Shown: piece after piece, positions 40,698 to 48,068 of the stretch | Position numbering within the stretch: the first letter of the stretch is position 1 | Layout: every line of letters begins with the position of its first letter | Origin: Flavobacterium cucumis | Lineage (GTDB): Bacteria > Bacteroidota > Bacteroidia > Flavobacteriales > Flavobacteriaceae | Reading direction: 5' to 3' | Assembly (NCBI RefSeq): GCF_900148835.1 | Contig: NZ_FRYK01000002.1 | Location: 62,001 to 126,000 of the forward strand | Length of the DNA: 64,000 nucleotides | Notes under the pieces: model-generated | What the model was told of the DNA's origin: nothing | Database searches by the model: none | The model's input: the letters and a program-made list of their open reading frames with translations, nothing else | Program-made: the position numbers and the translations under genes

Positions 40698-41648
40698 TTA
40701 ATTACAACTTGAATCCAAATGCTTTTTCATGGAACTATTTGGACATGTCGGAATTAAATCAAATGGATAATAGGTAATCACACCATTAGTATTGATTTGT
40801 ATCTCTCGTTTAGTCAAAAAACCATCTGCATCATCGTCCATATCTAGAAAATCTGGAATTTTATCGCCATCAGTATCATCATTGAAATAATCATTATCGT
40901 TATTTAAATCCTCATATTTACTCAAAACTTTATCACCGTCATGATCACGTTCCCTTACACTAAAAAGTTTAATTTGAAATACAATAGGAGAATAAGCAGG
41001 TATATTAGTTCTCGATGCAGAAAAATAAGCCAATCCTGAAGGAATAAAAACAATAATATTTCCAAAATCATTTCTAGTAACAGAGCCGTCAGGATTTACC
41101 GTATTAGAAACTTCTGTGCTAATTTCTTTTAATATTTGCCTGAATCCCGAAATTGAAGAATTTGGATTGGGATATGAAAACCAAGTACCAGATTGGTTTT
41201 CGTCAAAAACTACATTTGACATGTTCCATCCTCTATAAGCAACTAAAGTAGAATCGACACTTTTAGGTGTCACCCCCCCGCCTTGATTTAATTTAATGTA
41301 AAATAATTTATAATCTACTTCATCATCAACCCTACCGTCTGTTGCTAAAGAAACCCTAGCATCATTCTTAACTGTTATTGATGGAAAAGTAAGCCCACCA
41401 TCAGGTGAGTATTGATCCCAAATAGAGGTTTGTGTTCCTCCTTCTGGTATTTTAGTAACTGTTGCATTATTATCAGCATCAAATTCTATGTAATTCGTTT
41501 TTAAATAATTTACGATTTCGGTCTCATCTTCCTCGTAAACCTCAGGAAATGGCCTATTCTCTATAACAGTGGTGTTATCATCTGGACGACAAGATGTTAA
41601 AAAAGAAAAAAATGTTGTAAAAAAAATTATTTTTAAAAGACTTCTCAT
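40698..41648 (-). CDS. FKBP-like peptidyl-prolyl isomerase lipoprotein
   Basis: A 316-residue lipoprotein. I start it at 41648, where MRSLLKIIFFTTFFSFLTSC gives a clear lipoprotein signal; 13 more codons are open upstream. Residues about 120-245 follow the FKBP pattern (VAYRGW, VVFDENQSGTW, ISGFRQILKEIS, FIPSGLAYFSA, IVFQIKLFSV). A run of acidic Asp/Asn-Gly calcium-binding motifs follows (DHDGDKVLSKYEDLNND and DTDGDKIPDFLDMDDDADG), as in thrombospondin type 3 repeats. It is probably a folding catalyst or surface protein anchored in the outer membrane; several FKBP active-site aromatics are changed, so activity is uncertain. Confidence 0.8.
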   Translation of the reverse strand: MRSLLKIIFFTTFFSFLTSCRPDDNTTVIENRPFPEVYEEDETEIVNYLKTNYIEFDADNNATVTKIPEGGTQTSIWDQYSPDGGLTFPSITVKNDARVSLATDGRVDDEVDYKLFYIKLNQGGGVTPKSVDSTLVAYRGWNMSNVVFDENQSGTWFSYPNPNSSISGFRQILKEISTEVSNTVNPDGSVTRNDFGNIIVFIPSGLAYFSASRTNIPAYSPIVFQIKLFSVRERDHDGDKVLSKYEDLNNDNDYFNDDTDGDKIPDFLDMDDDADGFLTKREIQINTNGVITYYPFDLIPTCPNSSMKKHLDSSCN

Positions 41649-41729
41649 TATTCGTATAAATTTATGGGTGCAAGATACAATTTTCATTTATTTTTGTATT
41701 GATATTAACATGGATTTTTGAATTATATT

Positions 41730-42119
41730 ATGCGAATAGATAAAATTTTATGGTGTTTACGATATTATAAGACCAGAAGTATAGCTACAGAAGCCGTAAA
41801 AAAAGGACACATAACGGTGAATGGTCAAACAGCAAAGGCTTCTAGAGAAGTATTTCCTTCAGACAAAATCACATTACGCAAGGACCAAATCAATTATAAA
41901 CTAACTATTTTAGAGGTTCCACAAAGCCGTCTGGGAGCAAAATTATTAGACATTTATCGCAAAGACGAAACTCCGAAAGAGGCTTTTGAACATTTAGAAT
42001 TGCTAAAATTATCAAAAGAGCATTACAGAGCAAACGGAACTGGTCGTCCCACTAAAAAAGAAAGAAGAGATATCGATGATTATTTAGATGACAATATCGA
42101 AACGGAAGAATTTGAATAA
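41730..42119 (+). CDS. S4-domain RNA-binding protein (Hsp15-like)
   Basis: A 129-residue basic protein that I start at 41730 (MRIDKILWCLRYYKTRS), the usual start of the family. The S4 domain covers about residues 1-65, with KGHITVNGQTAKASREVF, and a positively charged tail follows (GTGRPTKKERRDIDDY). Hsp15 recycles 50S subunits that carry stalled nascent chains. It overlaps nothing and is followed after 1 base by a methyltransferase gene. Confidence 0.9.
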   Translation: MRIDKILWCLRYYKTRSIATEAVKKGHITVNGQTAKASREVFPSDKITLRKDQINYKLTILEVPQSRLGAKLLDIYRKDETPKEAFEHLELLKLSKEHYRANGTGRPTKKERRDIDDYLDDNIETEEFE

Positions 42120-42120
42120 G

Positions 42121-42687
42121 ATGAATTACTGGGAAGAACGCTATCAAAAAGGAGAAACAGGTTGGGATACCGGCTCGATTACAACTCCTCTAAAAGAATA
42201 CATTGACCAATTAACCGATACGAATTTAAAAATTTTAATTCCAGGTGCAGGAAATGGTTATGAATTTGATTATTTAATTGAAAAAGGATTTCAAAATGTT
42301 TTTGTGATTGATATTGCAGAAACGCCACTAAATAATATCAAATTTAGAAAACCAGAATTTGCTTCACATTTAATCCATTCCGATTTTTTTGCCTTAGATA
42401 CAACTTTCGATTTAATCTTAGAACAAACGTTTTTCTGTGCCTTACCATCTGCAATGCGTCCAAAATATGTAACTAAAATGGCTTCACTTTTAAATCCGAA
42501 AGGAAAATTAGCGGGACTATTATTTGACTTTCCATTAACAACAGAAGGTCCGCCATTTGGAGGTTCTGTAACCGAATATTTGAATCTATTTTCAGATAAA
42601 TTCAACATAAAAACACTAGAAAAAGCTCATAATTCAATAAAGCCACGAAAAAATAAAGAACTCTTTTTTATCTTTGAAGTCAAATAA
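42121..42687 (+). CDS. SAM-dependent methyltransferase, thiopurine-methyltransferase-like
   Basis: A 188-residue class I methyltransferase. I start it at 42121 (MNYWEERYQKGETGWDTG), 1 base after the S4 gene stop; the open frame upstream overlaps that gene. The SAM-binding motif is LKILIPGAGNGYEFDYLI, followed by FVIDIAETPL and DLILEQTFFCALP, typical for the TPMT family. Such enzymes methylate thiols, selenols or halides; the substrate is not predictable. It lies in a row of short, tightly spaced genes. Confidence 0.88.
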   Translation: MNYWEERYQKGETGWDTGSITTPLKEYIDQLTDTNLKILIPGAGNGYEFDYLIEKGFQNVFVIDIAETPLNNIKFRKPEFASHLIHSDFFALDTTFDLILEQTFFCALPSAMRPKYVTKMASLLNPKGKLAGLLFDFPLTTEGPPFGGSVTEYLNLFSDKFNIKTLEKAHNSIKPRKNKELFFIFEVK

Positions 42688-42695
42688 CAACACTA

Positions 42696-43190
42696 ATGGA
42701 AAATATCATTTTAACACACGAAGAAATCAAACACAAAACCAAACGTATTGCTTACCAAATTTACGAAACCTTCGTTAATGAAGAGGAAGTAATTTTGGCT
42801 GGAATTGCTAACAACGGATTTATCTTTGCTGAAAAAATAGCTGCAGAATTAGCTTTAATTTCGGATTTGAATGTAACACTTTGTGAAGTTAAAATCAACA
42901 AACAACAGCCACAAGATGCTGTAACAACTTCTATAACTCCAGAAGACTATAAAAACAAAGCCTTAGTCTTAATTGACGATGTTTTGAGTTCTGGAACTAC
43001 CTTAATTTATGGCGTAAAACACTTTTTAGAAGTACCTCTAAGTAAATTCAAAACAGCTGTTTTAGTGGATAGAAATCATAAAAAATACCCTGTAAAAGCA
43101 GATTTTAAAGGATTATCACTGTCAACTTCCCTACAAGAACACATCCAAGTAGTTTTTGAAGAAAACAACTCATATGCTTATTTAAGCTAA
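42696..43190 (+). CDS. Phosphoribosyltransferase-family protein (PyrR-like)
   Basis: A 164-residue type I phosphoribosyltransferase. The PRPP-binding loop is ALVLIDDVLSSGTTLIYGV (about residues 88-106), and GIANNGFIFAEKIAAEL and CEVKINKQQPQ match PyrR/purine-type enzymes. It may be a uracil or hypoxanthine transferase or a pyr regulator; no attenuator is visible. It lies 8 bases after the methyltransferase gene, and its 3' end overlaps the convergent aroK by 9 bases. Confidence 0.85.
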   Translation: MENIILTHEEIKHKTKRIAYQIYETFVNEEEVILAGIANNGFIFAEKIAAELALISDLNVTLCEVKINKQQPQDAVTTSITPEDYKNKALVLIDDVLSSGTTLIYGVKHFLEVPLSKFKTAVLVDRNHKKYPVKADFKGLSLSTSLQEHIQVVFEENNSYAYLS

Positions 43191-43697
43191 TAAAGCCTGA
43201 ATTTCATTTGCAATTTGCTCGACCGACTTATCATCTACATTGACTATTTTCGTTGCTTGATGATAATAAAAGTTTCGGTCGAATAAATGTTTATTGATAA
43301 AATCTTTTAAATTAACTTCATCTTGATTGTGAAGCAATGGACGTTGGGCTTTCTCTTTTATCAATCGACTTACTAATGTAGCAACTGATGCTTTTAAATA
43401 AATTGAAAACACCCCTTCCTGACGTAAAAGTTCGTGATTGTTATAATAACATGGCGTACCTCCTCCTAAACTCAAAATAAAGTGTTCTTTTTTATCCAAA
43501 AAGTTATTCAATGTATCATTCTCTTTTTTTCGAAAATATATTTCACCTCTAGTTTGGAACAATTCAGAAATCGAAATTTGAGTTTCTTTTTCTATTTCTT
43601 GATCCAAATCATAAAAAGGAATTTGTAGCTTCTCAGCCAAAAAAGCACCTATTACCGACTTACCACAACCCATGTAACCTAATAAAACTATTTTCAT
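43182..43697 (-). CDS. aroK: Shikimate kinase
   Basis: A 171-residue P-loop kinase of the aromatic amino acid pathway. Walker A is GYMGCGKS (residues 7-14), the shikimate-binding Asp is in FYDLDQEIE, RGEIYFRKKE follows and LGGGTPCY is the binding GGG motif. The lid has the KEKAQRPLL pattern. Normal length. It converges with the phosphoribosyltransferase gene, overlapping it by 9 bases. Confidence 0.95.
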   Translation of the reverse strand: MKIVLLGYMGCGKSVIGAFLAEKLQIPFYDLDQEIEKETQISISELFQTRGEIYFRKKENDTLNNFLDKKEHFILSLGGGTPCYYNNHELLRQEGVFSIYLKASVATLVSRLIKEKAQRPLLHNQDEVNLKDFINKHLFDRNFYYHQATKIVNVDDKSVEQIANEIQALLA

Positions 43698-43772
43698 AAA
43701 TAAATAATCCCTTATAAATTAAAGGGTTAAGAAATTAATTGTAAAAAAATACAAATTTATAAGAAATTCCCA

Positions 43773-43802
43773 TTGCAAAATAAATAAATGTTTATATATT
43801 TG
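43773..43802 (+). promoter_or_regulatory. Promoter of the tRNA cluster
   Basis: TTG at 43773-43775, a spacer of 19 bases, TATATTTG at 43795-43802: a full consensus match, 25 bases upstream of the first tRNA. Confidence 0.78.
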
Positions 43803-43826
43803 CACCCGCATTCAAGGAAATAAAAT

Positions 43827-43899
43827 GACTTGGTAGCTCAGCTGGTAGAGCACATCACTTTTAATGATGGGGTCCTGGGTTCGAATCCCAGCCAGGTCA
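43827..43899 (+). tRNA. tRNA-Lys (UUU), copy 1
   Basis: A 73-nt cloverleaf: acceptor arms GACTTGG and CCAGGTC with discriminator A, D-loop with AGCTCAGCTGGTAGAGC, anticodon loop with TTT, and T-arm GGGTTCGAATCCC. CCA is not encoded. Identical to copy 2. Confidence 0.97.
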
Positions 43900-43927
43900 C
43901 TACAAAATCTTATTTTTTGAATGCACC

Positions 43928-44000
43928 GACTTGGTAGCTCAGCTGGTAGAGCACATCACTTTTAATGATGGGGTCCTGGGTTCGAATCCCAGCCAGGTCA
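43928..44000 (+). tRNA. tRNA-Lys (UUU), copy 2
   Basis: Identical over all 73 nt to the copy at 43827, starting 101 bases later; 28 bases lie between the two. It is probably in the same transcript. Confidence 0.97.
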
Positions 44001-44045
44001 CAAAAATTATTCAAGACGTTGCAATGCAACGTCTTTGTTATTTAA

Positions 44046-44128
44046 GGCCAAGTGGAGAAACGGTAGACTCGCCATCTTGAGGGGGTGGTGCTCGTAAGGG
44101 CGTGAGGGTTCAAATCCCTCCTTGGTCA
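44046..44128 (+). tRNA. tRNA-Leu (GAG)
   Basis: An 83-nt class II tRNA: acceptor arms GGCCAAG and CTTGGTC, anticodon stem CCATC/GGTGG with loop TTGAGGG (anticodon GAG), a long variable arm (about TGCTCGTAAGGGCG) and T-arm AGGGTTCAAATCCCT. CCA is not encoded. Confidence 0.95.
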
Positions 44129-44213
44129 CAAAAAATCTATTTTTAAACTCCATCCTTTTTTGTCTAACTAAAACAAAAAAATCATTAAACATTTTTTAAT
44201 GTAAAAATTTTTT

Positions 44214-44244
44214 TGTTCGATTTTTTTATTACTTTTGTTAAACA
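44214..44244 (+). promoter_or_regulatory. Putative CarH/LitR-type operator of the MerR regulator's own gene
   Basis: TGTTCGA (44214-44220, two mismatches from TGTTTAA), 17 nt, TTAAACA (44238-44244). The right half is also part of a perfect palindrome TTTTGTTAAACAAAA (44233-44247). The -7 element TACTTTTG (44230-44237) directly abuts the right half. A further ATTAAACA lies at 44184-44191. Confidence 0.55.
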
Positions 44245-44258
44245 AAAATAAATGAAAG

Positions 44259-45158
44259 ATGAACAATGTTAAAAATGTTTTCAGTATCAAAGATTTAGAA
44301 AATCTTTCAGGAATAAAAGCACATACTATTCGTATCTGGGAAAAAAGATATGATGTTTTGGAACCAATGCGATCAGATACTAATATCCGTTCATACGACA
44401 TCAAAAACTTACAGAAACTTTTAAACATCGTATTACTTCATAATTACGGCTATAAGATTTCAAAAATTTCTCAATTAACACAAACCGAGTTAAATAAGTT
44501 AGTCAATGAAATTATATCTGAAAAAAGTGCTAAAAATCACGCAATAAGCACTTTTAAAATGGCAATGATGAATTTTGATCAAGCCCTTTTCTTTAACACT
44601 TATAATAATCTTCTAAGTGAAAAATCATTTAAAGAAGTCTTTTACACAGTATTCATACCTTTAATGCAAGAAATTGGTTTTCTATGGCAAACAGATACTA
44701 TTTCTCCAGCTCACGAACATTTTATTTCATACTTAATCAAACAAAAATTATTAATTAATACGGAAAAAGTTCAAATTTTAGAACCAACAAAAAGCGATAA
44801 AGTCTTTGTACTTTTTTTACCATCTAATGAAATCCACGAATTAGGATTAATGTATTTGAATTATGAAATTTTACTCAATGGATATCAAAGTATTTATTTA
44901 GGAGAGAGCGTACCTGTAGACAGTTTAATCGACTTAAAAAACTATTTTGAAAAAATAACATTTGTTAGTTATTTTACTGTCGAACCAAAACAAGACGAAA
45001 TAAATGACTACATAAAAGAGTTTCATGAAAAAATAATAAAAGACTCCCAACACGAAGCTTTTTTGATAGGCAGAATGACCGAATATATTGACCAAAAATC
45101 CTTAAACGAAAATGTTAAAGTCTTTAAAAGTATTGAAGAATTAACATATATGCTTTAA
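44259..45158 (+). CDS. CarH/LitR-like MerR-family regulator with cobalamin-binding domain
   Basis: A 299-residue regulator. The MerR winged-helix domain (about 7-75) has FSIKDLENLSGIKAHTIRIW and EKRYDVLEP. A four-helix cap and Rossmann-type B12-binding domain follow. Residues matching Thermus CarH are Trp143, Glu153 and His154 (same 10-residue spacing as Trp131-Glu141-His142) and the lower-ligand His193 in EIHELG. The residue after Trp143 is Gln, where CarH has His132 that binds cobalt after light exposure. CarH represses carotenoid genes in the dark using adenosylcobalamin. It lies 54 bases upstream of crtI and its own promoter holds the shared inverted repeat, so autoregulation is likely. 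Confidence 0.9.
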   Translation: MNNVKNVFSIKDLENLSGIKAHTIRIWEKRYDVLEPMRSDTNIRSYDIKNLQKLLNIVLLHNYGYKISKISQLTQTELNKLVNEIISEKSAKNHAISTFKMAMMNFDQALFFNTYNNLLSEKSFKEVFYTVFIPLMQEIGFLWQTDTISPAHEHFISYLIKQKLLINTEKVQILEPTKSDKVFVLFLPSNEIHELGLMYLNYEILLNGYQSIYLGESVPVDSLIDLKNYFEKITFVSYFTVEPKQDEINDYIKEFHEKIIKDSQHEAFLIGRMTEYIDQKSLNENVKVFKSIEELTYML

Positions 45159-45169
45159 AATATTTTTTT

Positions 45170-45200
45170 TGTTTAATTTTTTTTATATATTTGTTAAACA
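45170..45200 (+). promoter_or_regulatory. Putative CarH/LitR-type operator of the crt operon
   Basis: Perfect TGTTTAA (45170-45176), 17 nt, TTAAACA (45194-45200), extending to TTGTTTAA/TTAAACAA. The -7 element TATATTTG (45186-45193) directly abuts the right half. The crtI GTG is 12 bases downstream. Confidence 0.65.
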
Positions 45201-45212
45201 AAAATAAGAATC

Positions 45213-46673
45213 GTGTCAAAAAAAATAGCAATTATAGGCTCAGGATTTTCCTCACTAGCTGCATCCTGTTATCTTGCAAAAGCGGGTAACGAGGTAACCA
45301 TTTATGAAAAAAACGAAACAATAGGCGGCAGAGCGCGTCAACTTAAGAAAGAGGGATTTGTTTTTGACATTGGTCCAACATGGTATTGGATGCCAGATGT
45401 TTTTGAAAGGTTTTTTGGGGATTTTAACAAAAAACCTTCTGATTATTTTGAATTAATCAAATTATCACCTGCATATCAAGTTTATTTTAATACTTTAGAT
45501 TTTGTAACGATTGCCGACAACTTACCCCAAATAATAACAACTTTTGAATCTATAGAAAAAGGAAGTGGTAAACAATTGGAACAATTCATGTCTGAAGCAA
45601 AAAGCAATTATGATATAGCTATTAAAGATTTAGTTTACAGACCAGGTGAATCTCCTTTAGAGTTAATAACTTTTGAAACGGCTCAAAAAGTAAATCAGTT
45701 TTTCAGTAATATATCGAAAGATGTAAGAAAACGATTCAAAAATAAAAAATTAGTTCAAATCTTAGAATTTCCTGTTTTATTTCTTGGTGCTAAACCAAGT
45801 GATACACCTTCTTTTTATAGTTTCATGAACTTTGCCGATTTTGGTTTGGGAACATGGCATCCAAAAAATGGCATGTATTCTGTCGTACTAGCGATGGAAA
45901 AATTAGCAAAAGAACTAGGCGTAAAAATAGAAACAAATGCTAATGTAGAAAAAATTGACATTACAAACGGAAAAGCAACAGGTATTCTTGTAAACAATAA
46001 AATCACGTTGGCAGATATTGTCTTAAGTGGAGCAGATTACCATCATTCTGAATCATTATTAGATGAAAATTATAGACAATATTCTGAAAACTATTGGTCT
46101 AAAAAAACTTTTGCACCATCATCGCTTTTATTTTATGTAGGGTTTGATAAAAAATTGAATAACGTAGAACATCACTCATTATTCTTTGATGTTGATTTTG
46201 ATATTCATGCTGAGGCTATTTATGACAACCCAAAGTGGCCAAAAGATCCATTATTTTATGCAAGTTTTCCATCAAAGACAGACGCAAATGCAGCTCCAGA
46301 AGGAAAAGAAGCTGGAATTTTCTTGATTCCTATAGCACCTGGCATTGAAGACACTACTGCTTTAAGAGAAGAATATTTTGAAAAAATAATTACTAGATTT
46401 GAAAAACTTACGAATCAGGAAGTCAAAAAAAGTATTATCTTTAAAGAATCATTTTGTGTTAACGATTTTATTAAAGAATACAATTCTTATAAAGGCAATG
46501 CTTATGGCATGGCAAACACACTATTACAAACTGCATTTTTAAGACCAAAATTGAAAAGTAAAAAAGTTAAAAACTTATATTTCACAGGTCAATTAACGGT
46601 GCCAGGCCCAGGTGTTCCCCCTGCTCTAATTTCGGGTAAATTAGTTTCAGATTTAATTGAAAAGTATAAATAG
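45213..46673 (+). CDS. crtI: Phytoene desaturase
   Basis: A 486-residue FAD enzyme that turns phytoene into lycopene. The N-terminal dinucleotide-binding motif is IIGSGFSSLAASCYLAKAG, followed by EKNETIGGRARQ and DIGPTWYWMPDVF. The C-terminal family signature is NLYFTGQLTVPGPGVPPALI. Start is GTG at 45213; there is no upstream alternative because of the promoter. crtB follows after 7 bases. Transcription probably depends on the operator at 45170-45200. Confidence 0.96.
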   Translation: MSKKIAIIGSGFSSLAASCYLAKAGNEVTIYEKNETIGGRARQLKKEGFVFDIGPTWYWMPDVFERFFGDFNKKPSDYFELIKLSPAYQVYFNTLDFVTIADNLPQIITTFESIEKGSGKQLEQFMSEAKSNYDIAIKDLVYRPGESPLELITFETAQKVNQFFSNISKDVRKRFKNKKLVQILEFPVLFLGAKPSDTPSFYSFMNFADFGLGTWHPKNGMYSVVLAMEKLAKELGVKIETNANVEKIDITNGKATGILVNNKITLADIVLSGADYHHSESLLDENYRQYSENYWSKKTFAPSSLLFYVGFDKKLNNVEHHSLFFDVDFDIHAEAIYDNPKWPKDPLFYASFPSKTDANAAPEGKEAGIFLIPIAPGIEDTTALREEYFEKIITRFEKLTNQEVKKSIIFKESFCVNDFIKEYNSYKGNAYGMANTLLQTAFLRPKLKSKKVKNLYFTGQLTVPGPGVPPALISGKLVSDLIEKYK

Positions 46674-46680
46674 TATAAAC

Positions 46681-47520
46681 ATGAAATCGATTTTTGACCA
46701 CGTATCTTTTGATTGTAGCGTTAAAGTTACAAAAGCATACAGCACTTCCTTTTCTTCTGCTGTAAAAATGTTGGCGCCAAGTATCCGACAAGATATCTAT
46801 AACATTTATGGATTTGTTCGTTTTGCCGATGAAATTGTTGATACTTTTCACGATTATGATAAAGAAGCCTTATTCAATCAATTCGAAAATGATTTGAAGC
46901 TAGCCATTTCACAAAAGATTAGCCTAAATCCAATTTTAAATTCATTTCAAAATACTGTTCATAAATACGATATTCCTAATGAGCTAATAGAAGCTTTTAT
47001 GAAAAGTATGAAATTAGATTTGTTTAAAACTAAATACACAACGGTAGAGGAATATAATGAATACATTTACGGTTCAGCAGATGTTGTTGGATTGATGTGT
47101 TTGAAAGTATTTGTAAACGGAGACACTGATAAATACGAAGAACTAAAACATGCTGCAATGCGATTAGGATCTGCTTTCCAAAAAGTAAATTTCCTGAGAG
47201 ACTTAAAAGCAGATTTTGAAGATTTAAGTAGAACCTATTTTCCAAATACCGATCTTACAAAATTAGATGAAACAAGCAAGCACCAAATTATTGCTGAAAT
47301 TGAAGAGGATTTTAATGCTGGCTTTTTAGGAATTCAAAAATTACCGTTAGAGGCTAAGTTTGGAGTATATACAGCGTATATTTATTATAAAAAATTATTA
47401 AGCAAATTAAAAAAAACACCTTCTTTAGAAATAAAAAATACTCGAATAAGAGTTCCAGATTATCAAAAAGTTGGGCTTTTAGCCAAATGTTATCTTAATT
47501 ACAGATTAAACATTTTATAA
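46681..47520 (+). CDS. crtB: Phytoene synthase
   Basis: A 279-residue squalene/phytoene synthase-type enzyme that joins two geranylgeranyl diphosphates to phytoene, the first carotenoid step. The start is at 46681 (MKSIFDHVSFDCS); the frame is open eight codons further up but this lies inside crtI. The two Asp-rich magnesium motifs are DEIVD (after YGFVRFA) and the DLKADFED region. KAYSTSFSSA near the N-terminus is also conserved. Second gene of the crt operon. Confidence 0.95.
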   Translation: MKSIFDHVSFDCSVKVTKAYSTSFSSAVKMLAPSIRQDIYNIYGFVRFADEIVDTFHDYDKEALFNQFENDLKLAISQKISLNPILNSFQNTVHKYDIPNELIEAFMKSMKLDLFKTKYTTVEEYNEYIYGSADVVGLMCLKVFVNGDTDKYEELKHAAMRLGSAFQKVNFLRDLKADFEDLSRTYFPNTDLTKLDETSKHQIIAEIEEDFNAGFLGIQKLPLEAKFGVYTAYIYYKKLLSKLKKTPSLEIKNTRIRVPDYQKVGLLAKCYLNYRLNIL

Positions 47521-47555
47521 TTAAAACTATTTCTAAATTAAATTTAAAAAATATT

Positions 47556-47999
47556 ATGTGGATTCACTTTTTAGTTTTCATTGTTACCTTCTGTTTTATG
47601 GAATTCATGGCATGGTTTAGTCATAAATATATCATGCATGGTTTCTTATGGAGTTTACATGCAGATCATCATAAAAAAGATCATGATTCATGGTTTGAAC
47701 GTAACGATGCTTTTTTTATTTTTTATGCAGTGGTAAGCATTGGCTGTTTCTTATTATGGCAAAAAAACATTTTAGAGATTGGCCTAGCCATAGGTCTAGG
47801 AATTTTCGCTTATGGTTTGGCTTATTTTCTTGTACACGACATATTCATACATCAACGGTTTAAATTGTTTAGAAATGCGAACAACAGATACGCAAAAGCA
47901 GTAAGAAGAGCCCACAAAATGCATCACAAGCACATAGGAAAAGAAGATGGAGAATGTTTTGGAATGCTAATAGTTCCTCTAAAATATTTCAAAAAATAA
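47556..47999 (+). CDS. crtZ: Beta-carotene hydroxylase
   Basis: A 147-residue membrane di-iron enzyme that hydroxylates beta-carotene to zeaxanthin. The four His motifs are present: HKYIMHG, HADHHKKDH, HDIFIHQR and RRAHKMHHKH. About four membrane spans. It lies 35 bases after crtB. A lycopene cyclase gene, needed to make its substrate, is not found here; the operon ends with a terminator. Confidence 0.94.
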   Translation: MWIHFLVFIVTFCFMEFMAWFSHKYIMHGFLWSLHADHHKKDHDSWFERNDAFFIFYAVVSIGCFLLWQKNILEIGLAIGLGIFAYGLAYFLVHDIFIHQRFKLFRNANNRYAKAVRRAHKMHHKHIGKEDGECFGMLIVPLKYFKK

Positions 48000-48016
48000 T
48001 TTTAATTTTAAAAATT

Positions 48017-48049
48017 AAAACCGAATCAATTACTTGATTCGGTTTTTTT
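48017..48049. terminator. Terminator between crtZ and dnaK
   Basis: AAAACCGAATCAA (48017-48029) and TTGATTCGGTTTT (48034-48046) form a perfect 13-bp stem with a 4-nt loop, followed by T residues. It ends the crt operon and may also serve dnaK on the other strand. Confidence 0.92.
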
Positions 48050-48068
48050 ATAAAGAAACTATATTATT

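Noticed and set aside
43827-44128. tRNA cluster as an integration site
   Set aside because: No integrase, no partial tRNA copy acting as an att site, and the flanking genes are housekeeping or carotenoid genes.
44007-44192. Minus-strand open frame with the sequence EGFEPSRPYEHHP
   Set aside because: It is the antisense of the tRNA-Leu gene, a well-known kind of false gene.
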